From assembly GCA_003663445.1 (NCBI GenBank), contig QMZZ01000007.1, positions 1 to 10,990 on the forward strand: a stretch of 10,990 bases of DNA, read 5' to 3'. The first letter of the stretch is position 1. Each line of letters starts with the position of its first letter. The DNA is from Candidatus Aenigmatarchaeota archaeon (GTDB lineage: Archaea > Aenigmatarchaeota > Aenigmatarchaeia > QMZP01). A model generated the notes under the pieces. It searched no databases, had not been told where the DNA came from, and saw only the letters and a program-made list of their open reading frames with translations. Made by a program: the position numbers and the translations under genes. Of the stretch, positions 5,191 to 10,990 are shown piece after piece.

Positions 5191-5209
5191 AAATTAAAGG
5201 GGATTTTTG

Positions 5210-5218
5210 ATTTAAAAA
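5210..5218 (-). promoter_or_regulatory. TATA box (box A) for pfdA
   Basis: On the minus strand TTTTTAAAT lies just beyond the pth2 stop, centred about 24 bases ahead of the pfdA ATG (5190), which predicts a leaderless transcript. Confidence 0.55.
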
Positions 5219-5560
5219 TTAAAGCAGCTTGAGCTTCCCTGTTATCCTGTCTATCTCTTCCTCTCGGGCAGGACCGAGACCAAGGCAGGTTATCGTTCCG
5301 GGCTTAAGCTGGGTAAGGCCCCTGTCCATGATCAGGGCAGAAGGGATCCCTGCCCTTTTAGCTTTATCAAGATATCTTTTAAGCGATCTCAGATCAGAAA
5401 CAGCCAAAACAACCTTCTTCGCTCCCTCCTCCTCCCATTTTTTCCTTATCCTGGCAGAAGCGAGCTTGTATGCCTGAAGGGATGCATGAGCCACCTGTAC
5501 AGCCAGCTTGCCTGGAGATAGCTTTAAGTCCTTTCTGACCAGAATAACCTGCTTGTACAT
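5219..5560 (-). CDS. pth2: peptidyl-tRNA hydrolase, Pth2 type
   Basis: A 113-residue protein beginning MYKQVILVRKDLKLSPGKLA, with VQVAHASLQAY next and a C-terminal core VLAVSDLRSLKRYLDKAKRAGIPSALIMDRG, TQLKPGTITCLGLGPA. These are the Pth2 hallmarks: KDLxxxxGKxAxQxAHA (Lys18 and His25 in the active-site helix), D-x-G-x-TQ and PGTxTxLGxGP. It splits peptidyl-tRNAs released from stalled ribosomes so that the tRNA can be recycled. Length is typical (about 115). The ATG directly follows the TGA of the upstream pilin gene (no gap), so it is co-transcribed with it. Confidence 0.95.
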   Translation of the reverse strand: MYKQVILVRKDLKLSPGKLAVQVAHASLQAYKLASARIRKKWEEEGAKKVVLAVSDLRSLKRYLDKAKRAGIPSALIMDRGLTQLKPGTITCLGLGPAREEEIDRITGKLKLL

Positions 5561-5974
5561 TCAGCTCACGATCTTGATATAATCAGAACTTATCGAATCG
5601 TAAACCATGTTGCATCTCTTGCTTCTCATCGTCACCTCATCGATGTTGCTCTGAACCCCGTCGATAACAGTCGACCTCACCTGCTGGGCAGGTATATAGA
5701 AGTCAGTAGACTGGGTTGATCCGTCCTTGTAGATGATCGTCACGGACAGGTTCAGGTCAAGCGATCCCCAGTTATCAACGACCAGGGCTAGCCTGGAGGA
5801 TGTCGTGTTATAGGATGCGGATTTTATAAGGAAATGCGCGTTCTGGCATTCCTCAGCCAAAGCCCTTTGCTGCTGTGCTAGGTTGGTTGCCCATCCTGCA
5901 AGGATGCCTGCAACTACTAGGGTAAATGCGATAAGCAAGAAGGTCGCGACCAGAGGTGATATACCTCTCTTCAT
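5561..5974 (-). CDS. pilin/archaellin-like protein 1
   Basis: A 137-residue protein with a class III signal peptide: MKRG, then ISPLVATFLLIAFTLVVAGI. Cleavage is expected after Gly4, with residues 5-30 as the hydrophobic assembly helix. This is the archaellin/type IV pilin N-terminal domain. The rest is a beta-rich surface domain. Cys43 follows the helix and Cys121 is near the C-terminus; they could form a disulfide. There are two N-glycosylation sequons (NTT, NLS). A minus-strand Shine-Dalgarno (5985-5991) precedes the start. It lies between a second pilin and pth2. Adhesion pilus, archaellum or minor pilin cannot be told apart from sequence. Confidence 0.85.
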   Translation of the reverse strand: MKRGISPLVATFLLIAFTLVVAGILAGWATNLAQQQRALAEECQNAHFLIKSASYNTTSSRLALVVDNWGSLDLNLSVTIIYKDGSTQSTDFYIPAQQVRSTVIDGVQSNIDEVTMRSKRCNMVYDSISSDYIKIVS

Positions 5975-5984
5975 TATTTAATTT

Positions 5985-5991
5985 TCTCCTT
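5985..5991 (-). promoter_or_regulatory. Shine-Dalgarno sequence for pilin 1
   Basis: AAGGAGA on the minus strand lies 10 bases before the ATG (5974) in a 23-base spacer. It supports that start and implies separate initiation within a shared transcript. Confidence 0.6.
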
Positions 5992-5997
5992 CCCTAT

Positions 5998-6480
5998 TTA
6001 AATTATTTTTTCTATCGAATCTGTTTCGGCCGTTACCGCCCGGCACGCCTCGTTCGTGACCTTAAGCTGGCTTGCCGTTAGCATGAACTCCCTTGTCAGG
6101 TTCTCCCCGAGGATCGATCTAGAGCTCGAATTCAGCTTTAGATAAACCGTCTCTTCTCTCTCGAGCCTGTGACTGAAGTTCACTGGTTGCCATACCTGGG
6201 TCGGGTCAAACTGCATTACATGGGTCCCGTTCAGCAGGACCACACCGAATCCGTAGAGTGGGGTTTTGCCCTTATTCGTCACCTGGATCAGAAGTTCGTT
6301 CGTCTCGTTATCCCATCTTGCCGAATCTATCACATAGCTTGTCTGCAGAGCGCAGGTCAGTTCAGGGCTGCTTGTCTGGAAGACGACCCAATTGGTGATC
6401 CAGACTGTTACGAGGATCGAGACTGTCACGGCAAGACCTACCATCAGAACGACACCAACTATCGGCGAAAGACCCCTCAT
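5998..6480 (-). CDS. pilin/archaellin-like protein 2
   Basis: A 160-residue protein from the chosen start MRGLSPIVGVVLMVGLAVTV. Cleavage is expected after Gly3, leaving a long hydrophobic helix to about residue 34, as in archaeal type IV pilins. The outer domain is rich in beta-forming residues and has five N-glycosylation sequons (NET, NGT, NFS, NSS, NLT). Cys43 and Cys146 mirror the cysteine layout of pilin 1. An in-frame ATG at 6498 would add MKGILK. I prefer 6480 because AAGGGAA (6489-6495) sits eight bases ahead of it and because the shorter N-terminus matches pilin 1. The TadC-like gene ends 22 bases upstream, so the three genes form one unit. Confidence 0.85.
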   Translation of the reverse strand: MRGLSPIVGVVLMVGLAVTVSILVTVWITNWVVFQTSSPELTCALQTSYVIDSARWDNETNELLIQVTNKGKTPLYGFGVVLLNGTHVMQFDPTQVWQPVNFSHRLEREETVYLKLNSSSRSILGENLTREFMLTASQLKVTNEACRAVTAETDSIEKII

Positions 6481-6502
6481 TTTTAATATTCCCTTCATCT
6501 AC

Positions 6503-7335
6503 TTAAACGATTTTTATCTGGATCTGGGTGATGAGGCTGTAAACGGTATAGCCGAAAGCTATCAAGAGGATCGAATGCTTCAGTCCTGCCCTCATCGAAC
6601 CCTCAGCCATCTTCCCTGTGGCTATTCCGGCAAAGAATCCCTGGATGATGATGAAGTTTATGAAAGCCTGATCATAGAGCTCGAGCCCTGCCTGTCCTGG
6701 CAGGACGAGAAGACCCTCGATCGTTTCAGGCGTCATGATCGGCATCAGGAAAAGCTTCAGGACGATGAGGATGAAGATGAAGGTGAAGAAGATAAAGTAA
6801 TTCGTGACTATCTGGGAATGGACAGCAAGGGACCTTTCCTTCCTTATCCTGTTTATCGTTATCAGTGACTCACCGACGGCTGTAAGGGTGTCAGCGACCT
6901 TCCCTCCCATTTTATAGGTCTGGATTATCGTCGAGACAGCCCTCTTTATCTGAATCTGTCCTGTTTTTTCGGCAAAGCTTTTCAAGGCTTTTTCAAAAGG
7001 AACCCCCCAATCTACCTGGGCAGCCAGATTCTTGATATAGGGAGTCAGGGCCATATAATCCCTTTTTGCCAGATGCTTGAGTGCGATCGGTATGGTCATC
7101 CCTGAGTTTATGCATTCGGTCAGGTCCTTGATGAAAATTATGAACTGCTCCTCTATCTCCTTTGCCTGAGAAAATCGCTTGTAAAAGATATAGAAGGGTG
7201 GAACAACCGCTACCAGACCTCCGAGAAGGTTCAGAAGGGGGAAATGGCAGGAAGGATCTGGGAAAGGAAGAGAAGATTGAGGAGGATTATCGAAATTCCG
7301 GCAAGAACCGAGATCAGCTCGTATAGATATCTCAT
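6503..7335 (-). CDS. GspF/TadC-type pilus platform membrane protein, frame broken by a -1 shift
   Basis: The reading frame that starts at 7335 (MRYLYELISVLAGISIILLN) runs 34 codons and stops at TGA after SPF. The continuation LLNLLGGLVAVVPPFYIFYK is found in the next frame and runs to TAA at 6503. If the G5 run at 7237-7241 (C5 on the coding strand) is read as six, one continuous protein of about 277 residues results. It has two N-terminal membrane helices, a cytoplasmic GspF domain (KEIEEQFIIFIKDLTECINS, GVPFEKALKSFAEKTG), and three C-terminal helices. Such proteins are the inner-membrane platform of type IV pili and archaella. The first ATG overlaps the preceding gene's stop (ATGA), which supports the N-terminal part as real. 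The downstream ORF alone starts at 7099 and would lack two helices. Confidence 0.8.
7237..7241 (-). other. frame break in the TadC-like gene (C5 run on coding strand)
   Basis: Coding-strand codons ATT TCC CCC TTC TGA end the first frame; adding one C gives ATT TCC CCC CTT CTG and joins the two halves without loss. It is a homopolymer, so a read error, a true one-base deletion, or ribosome slippage on CCC are all possible. Confidence 0.8.
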
Positions 7336-7559
7336 TTCTTCTTTATCTCCTTCCTGAGAGACGGGACCCTGATCAGGAATCCGCACTTAGAGCAGCGGAT
7401 CGAGAATGGTTTTTTCCATGGCTTTCGCGTTTCCTCAGAAAACCCGCATTTTGGGCAGGTATAGCTGACCTCTGCCTCGTCTGATCCAGTAGGGACCAAA
7501 ACCCTTATCCTTCCTCCACCCTCAAGCAAGCGGTTGGTGATATAGCGGTATTTTCCCAT
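7332..7559 (-). CDS. conserved small zinc-ribbon protein, 75 residues
   Basis: A basic 75-residue protein: MGKYRYITNRLLEGGGRIRV, LVPTGSDEAEVSYTCPKCGF, then a second knuckle CSKCGF and a Lys-rich tail. CPKC (residues 35-38) and CSKC (56-59) form a one-zinc ribbon. No named family is recognised, although the pattern resembles small archaeal zinc-ribbon proteins of unknown role. It starts two bases after the rnz stop and its stop overlaps the TadC-like start by four bases, so it is coupled to both. Candidate roles are an RNA- or ribosome-associated ribbon (by rnz) or a regulator of the pilus genes; nothing in the sequence decides between them. Confidence 0.85.
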   Translation of the reverse strand: MGKYRYITNRLLEGGGRIRVLVPTGSDEAEVSYTCPKCGFSEETRKPWKKPFSIRCSKCGFLIRVPSLRKEIKKK

Positions 7560-7561
7560 AT

Positions 7562-8458
7562 TTATCTTTTTAATTTTATCCTCATAAAATCCTCTGCAAC
7601 CTGGGTTTCAGGGAATATCTTTTTCGCCTCCTCGAGAAGCGGTTTCGGGTCCTGATAGCGTCTCGAAAGATGGGTCAGGATCAACCGCCTAACCTTTGCC
7701 TCCCTTGCTATCTCTGCTGCCTCTTTTGCTCCTGCATGCATCCTGTCTTCCCTTTCCTCCACAAAGGTTGCATCGTGGATAAGGAGATCTGCTTCCTTTG
7801 CGAAGGGTATGAGCTGCCTAAAAGGCTTTGTATCCCCTGTATACACGACTTTTATGCCCTTTTTGAGAACACCAACATCCTGAAGCAGGATTTCCTTTCC
7901 CTTGAAAACGAGCTTCCCCTCTCGTTTGAGCTTTCCGACAAGCGGGCCCTGTCGGAGGCCGTAGAGCTTCTCTGCTTTCTTTATATCCACATTCCATCTA
8001 TCCCTTTCCTGGAAGCAATAAGCAACAGCCGGGACTGTGTGGAGAACAGGCAGGGATCTTATTTCATATTCCTTTGTTTTATGAATGACGGCTTCTGAAT
8101 CTACCGGAACGTCCCTTGCAAGGATCCTGAACCTCGGTCCCCAGTACTCCATGTCCAGGATATCTCCAACAAACCTCTCTGCTTCAGGCCCGTAAATGAA
8201 AAGAGGTCTTCTTCTTTTCTCGAGATTCATCGTCTGAATAAGCCCTATCAGGCCAGCCCAGTGATCGGCATGCCAATGTGTTATATAAATTCTGTCTATC
8301 CTCATGAAGTTAAGCCCTGCATAGAGCATCTGCTTCTGAGTCCCCTCACCACAATCCCAGAGCCAAACCTCTCCATTGTAGTCCAGCCATATGGCTGCAT
8401 GATTCCTTTTTTTGGTCGGGATGCCAGAACCTGTCCCCAAGAAAACGATCTCGAGCAT
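7562..8458 (-). CDS. rnz: ribonuclease Z (tRNase Z)
   Basis: A 298-residue metallo-beta-lactamase-fold nuclease that removes 3' trailers from tRNA precursors. It opens MLEIVFLGTGSGIPTKKRNH and has GEGTQ at about 37-41. The metal motif THWHADH gives His61, His63, Asp65 and His66; further ligands are His140 (PVLHTVPAVAY), Asp209 (YTGDTKP) and His263 (LTHLSRRYQD). Length is typical of the short form. Since neither tRNA here encodes CCA, this enzyme would make the 3' ends used by the CCA-adding enzyme. Its own TATA box lies about 26 bases upstream. The downstream zinc-ribbon and pilus genes follow closely and may share its transcript. Confidence 0.96.
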   Translation of the reverse strand: MLEIVFLGTGSGIPTKKRNHAAIWLDYNGEVWLWDCGEGTQKQMLYAGLNFMRIDRIYITHWHADHWAGLIGLIQTMNLEKRRRPLFIYGPEAERFVGDILDMEYWGPRFRILARDVPVDSEAVIHKTKEYEIRSLPVLHTVPAVAYCFQERDRWNVDIKKAEKLYGLRQGPLVGKLKREGKLVFKGKEILLQDVGVLKKGIKVVYTGDTKPFRQLIPFAKEADLLIHDATFVEEREDRMHAGAKEAAEIAREAKVRRLILTHLSRRYQDPKPLLEEAKKIFPETQVAEDFMRIKLKR

Positions 8459-8479
8459 TTTAAGTTTTTGTTTTTTGGG

Positions 8480-8488
8480 TAAAAATAT
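8480..8488 (-). promoter_or_regulatory. TATA box (box A) for rnz
   Basis: ATATTTTTA on the minus strand, in the 37-base gap after valS, is centred about 26 bases ahead of the rnz ATG (8458). It predicts a leaderless transcript. Confidence 0.55.
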
Positions 8489-8495
8489 CCTTAAT

Positions 8496-10814
8496 TCATC
8501 CGAATTTTATTTCAAGCTCTTTGCCTAACCTTAAGCTTTTTACGTTATGAGCAGCCTTCAGGTCATCCTGGATTACGGCAAGGTTCTCTGGCAAAACCAT
8601 TTCCTGGATCTCTGCTTTAAGGGAGAGTCCTCTTTCCTTCTTTTCCTTCCATATCCTCGAATTCAGCTCGATGAGTTCCTCTGTATTTATCTGCGTTCTG
8701 TGTTTAGCAGGTTTTGGGAAAAGCTCGAGATGGACAGATTTGCCGTAAAGCTCCCTGTAGATATAATCGGTTATGAAAGGGCAGATCGGAGCAAGAAGCT
8801 CCAGCAGGGCTCTCAGGCAGTAATGCATCGTAAAGCATGCGGACGGATCTTCGGAATATGCTCTTGGCTTGACTAGCTCGAGATAGTGAGGGGCAAAGAT
8901 GTTCCATACCCAATCCCTTATGGCATTGGAAGGGACGAAAAAGTTCAGCTCTTCATACCCCCTCATGCATTCCTTGATAAGCTTATCGAGTTCTGAGAGT
9001 ATCCAGGAATCGAGCGGTTCGAGCTTTTGGGCTTTCTTTTCAGGGAATGCCGAAATAAAGCGGGAGACGTTCCATAGCTTTGTCAAGAATTTCGATGCTG
9101 CCTGGATCCTTGCCTCGGAACAGCGGAAATCAGAACCCAGGCTGGCCTCGGTTGCTGACCAGAACCTGAAGGCATCGGCTCCGAGCTTTTCAAGGATCGG
9201 GATCGGATCTATAACGTTTCCTTTCGATTTTGACATCTTTTGCCCGTGTTCGTCGACCCCATAACCCATTATCCATACCTTTTTGAAAGGGCTCTTTCCG
9301 GTCAGTTGCCAGCATCTCAGCAGGGTGTAGTAAAGCCATGTCCTAACGATATCCTTTCCCTGAGGTCTTAGGGTGATCGGATAGAGCTTCCGATCCTTCC
9401 TGCTTGTGAAAAGAGGTGAGATCGATGAGTCCATCCAAGTATCGAATGTTCTCGTTTCTCCCTCAAAGCCTGCCCGGGAACCGCAATGCTGACATGCAGA
9501 AAAAGGCGGATCCTCGCACCAGGGCTTCCAGTACTTTCCTGGTTTAGGCAGGTTTGGCTTACCACAGGATTTGCAGTACCAGATGGGTATCTCTGTTCCG
9601 TAATACCTCCTTCTCGATACCGGCCAGTCAAGTGTAACAGAATTTATCCAGTTGAGTAAGAGCTGTTTCGAGGCAGAAGGATGCCATTCGAGCTCTTCAG
9701 CTATTTTCCGCATTTCCTCCAGGAAATCTGTTTGCTTGAGATACCATTCTCTCATCGGTATTATCTCTATAGGGGTTTTTGAGCGCTCGCAAAGGGGCGT
9801 CCTGTGCATGAGCTTCTCTTTCTTTTCGACAAGCCCGAGCTCTTCTAAATCCTTGATTATCTGCTTTCTCGCCTCCTCTATCCGCATCCCTGCATAAGGA
9901 CCCGCAACATGAGTAAGCTTTCCCTCAGGGTTTATCGCTATTATTTCCGGCAGACCGAGTTCTCTGAAAAGCCGAACATCCGTATAATCACCATAGGAGC
10001 ATATCATGACGATACCAGAACCGAATTCGGGCTTGGCAACAGGATGCGCAATTATCTGAACTTCCCTTCCATAGAGCGGCAGAACTGCATGCTTTCCTGG
10101 CAGATGGTTGTAGCGGGAATCCTGCGGGTTTACAGCAACAGCCTGGCATGCGCAGAGAAGCTCGGGTCTTGTGGTCGCGATAAGGATGTCCTCGCCTGTT
10201 TCCTTTACCCTGAACTTTATGTAAACGAGCCAGGTGGGCCTTTCCTCGTAAATCACCTCCGCATCCGCAAGCGTCGTCCCGCAATCGAAGCAGTAATTGT
10301 TCGGTCTCGTATCTTCATAGATCAGGCCCTTTTCCCAGAGCCAGATGAATGTCTGCTGGGTTAGCGCCCTGTATTCGTCAGAATCTGTCCGGTAGTAATT
10401 CTGGAAATCGCATGAAAGTCCCATCTTTCGCATTATCTCGAGCATCTCTGCTTCAAGATCGTCTAAAGAGCTTCTGCAAAGCTTGATGAATTCCTCCCGG
10501 CTGACATCCTGAAGATGGATCCCGTACTTCCTCTCGGTATAAAGCTCTACAGGCAGGCCGTTTCGGTCGATCCCGATCGGAAAGTAAACGCTGAAACCCT
10601 GCATCCTGGCTGTTCTGGCTATCATATCTATCTGAGAATAATGAGCTGCAGCTCCGATATGCCAGGGCCTGCCTGATGGGTAAGGAGGCGGTGTGTCGAT
10701 GGAAAAGATCTTTCTTCCCGGCCTGAATTTGTAGAGCTTCTCCTTTTCCCAAAGCCCCAGCAAAAGCTGTTCTTTTGCTTTATCCCATCTTTTTTCCTTA
10801 AGCTTGGGCTGCAT
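8496..10814 (-). CDS. valS: valine--tRNA ligase (ValRS)
   Basis: A 772-residue class I synthetase, close to the usual 800 or so for archaea. The active-site segment DTPPPYPSGRPWHIG (40-54) carries the HIGH-type motif, followed by IGIDRNGLPVE. The inserted editing domain has IATTRPELL (212-220). Cysteine pairs occur at CFDC (175-178), CKSC (414-417) and CQHC (441-444) and may bind zinc. FDTWMDSSISPL (457-468) and KMSKS (526-530) complete the catalytic fold. The anticodon-binding helical domain covers about 600-740. DTPPPYPSG with DRNGLPVE is ValRS-specific within the Ile/Leu/Val group. A short C-terminal tail replaces the bacterial coiled-coil arm. A TATA box lies about 25 bases ahead of the ATG. 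Confidence 0.97.
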   Translation of the reverse strand: MQPKLKEKRWDKAKEQLLLGLWEKEKLYKFRPGRKIFSIDTPPPYPSGRPWHIGAAAHYSQIDMIARTARMQGFSVYFPIGIDRNGLPVELYTERKYGIHLQDVSREEFIKLCRSSLDDLEAEMLEIMRKMGLSCDFQNYYRTDSDEYRALTQQTFIWLWEKGLIYEDTRPNNYCFDCGTTLADAEVIYEERPTWLVYIKFRVKETGEDILIATTRPELLCACQAVAVNPQDSRYNHLPGKHAVLPLYGREVQIIAHPVAKPEFGSGIVMICSYGDYTDVRLFRELGLPEIIAINPEGKLTHVAGPYAGMRIEEARKQIIKDLEELGLVEKKEKLMHRTPLCERSKTPIEIIPMREWYLKQTDFLEEMRKIAEELEWHPSASKQLLLNWINSVTLDWPVSRRRYYGTEIPIWYCKSCGKPNLPKPGKYWKPWCEDPPFSACQHCGSRAGFEGETRTFDTWMDSSISPLFTSRKDRKLYPITLRPQGKDIVRTWLYYTLLRCWQLTGKSPFKKVWIMGYGVDEHGQKMSKSKGNVIDPIPILEKLGADAFRFWSATEASLGSDFRCSEARIQAASKFLTKLWNVSRFISAFPEKKAQKLEPLDSWILSELDKLIKECMRGYEELNFFVPSNAIRDWVWNIFAPHYLELVKPRAYSEDPSACFTMHYCLRALLELLAPICPFITDYIYRELYGKSVHLELFPKPAKHRTQINTEELIELNSRIWKEKKERGLSLKAEIQEMVLPENLAVIQDDLKAAHNVKSLRLGKELEIKFG

Positions 10815-10834
10815 TTTATCAATTTTGCAGGGAC

Positions 10835-10843
10835 ATTAAAAAA
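10835..10843 (-). promoter_or_regulatory. TATA box (box A) for valS
   Basis: TTTTTTAAT on the minus strand lies in the 40-base gap between the partial gene and valS, centred about 25 bases before the ATG at 10814. The T-run may also end the upstream transcript. Confidence 0.5.
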
Positions 10844-10854
10844 GGTTGAAAGGT

Positions 10855-10990
10855 TTAAGGCTTTGTCAGAAGAACAGCCGATTCGCGCAGGATCCCTCTC
10901 TTTATAGTTCTTCTTTCAAGCGCGTATCGCTTGTTCAGGACAAGGATTTTTTCAACCCTGAATCCCTGTTCTTTGGCTAGCTCTGCGAGC
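10855..10990 (-). CDS. C-terminal end of an unidentified protein (partial)
   Basis: The frame is open from the right edge and stops with TAA at 10855-10857, giving 44 residues: LAELAKEQGFRVEKILVLNK followed by RYALERRTIKRG and a hydrophobic end ESAVLLTKP. The predicted helix-strand pattern and an end strand of the AVLLTK type resemble the last part of a Rossmann-like enzyme such as a methyltransferase, but 44 residues are not enough to name it. It has the same purine-rich codon use as its neighbours and the same direction as valS. No other frame at this edge stays open with a natural stop. Confidence 0.65.
   Translation of the reverse strand, partial: LAELAKEQGFRVEKILVLNKRYALERRTIKRGILRESAVLLTKP

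Noticed and set aside
6392..6868. Plus-strand ORF with an acidic DDDEVYE / DEDEDEGEED region
   Set aside because: It is antisense to pilin 2 and the TadC-like gene. The acidic run is the reverse of hydrophobic Phe/Ile codons in membrane helices.
7236..7244. Programmed -1 frameshift with a classical slippery heptamer
   Set aside because: The phased X XXY YYZ pattern is absent and no obvious downstream stem was found. Only a single-tRNA slip on CCC is possible, so an indel or read error is more likely.
1..10990. CRISPR arrays, insertion sequences, rRNA genes, prophage or defence genes
   Set aside because: No spaced direct repeats, terminal inverted repeats, transposase motifs or rRNA-like blocks were seen. 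Coding content is almost continuous housekeeping genes.

Overview
The window is a compact stretch of archaeal chromosome. The evidence is the set of archaeal/eukaryotic-type information genes (eL44, eS27, aIF2-alpha, SRP54, eL18, prefoldin alpha, Pth2, archaeal-type ValRS), intron-bearing tRNA genes, TATA boxes about 25 bases ahead of starts, and class III (archaellin/pilin) signal peptides. Arg is mostly AGG/AGA and Ile is often ATA, as in many thermophilic archaea. Very short spacers, ATGA overlaps and the mix of small zinc-ribbon and coiled-coil proteins would suit a reduced DPANN-type genome, but that placement is inference.

Left part, + strand (1-4785). A truncated rpl44e leads into a tightly overlapping translation/secretion operon: rpl44e - rps27e - aIF2-alpha - srp54 - a 38-residue zinc-ribbon ORF. 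A tRNA-Gly(GCC) gene follows, then an unrecognised proline-rich/coiled-coil protein, then a tRNA-Leu(CAA) gene. The tRNA-Leu gene is interrupted twice: once in the anticodon loop (32 nt) and once in the T-loop (45 nt). Only eight bases after this tRNA begins the ribosomal operon rpl18e - rpl13 - rps9 - rps10, which probably shares the tRNA promoter.

Right part, - strand (4786-10990). All genes here run leftward and converge on rps10 with no spacer. In order of transcription they are: the C-terminal end of an unidentified gene at the right edge, valS, rnz (tRNase Z), a 75-residue zinc-ribbon protein, a GspF/TadC-type membrane platform protein whose frame is broken by one missing base in a homopolymer, two pilin/archaellin-like proteins, pth2 and pfdA. 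The pilus-like genes have no secretion ATPase or prepilin peptidase inside the window, so they would need those from elsewhere.

Taken together, most genes serve translation: ribosomal proteins, initiation factor, tRNAs, tRNA 3' processing, valine charging and peptidyl-tRNA rescue. Protein targeting and folding (SRP54, prefoldin) and a small surface-filament module are inserted among them. No CRISPR array, insertion sequence or rRNA gene is visible, and no stretch over 300 bases lacks a gene.
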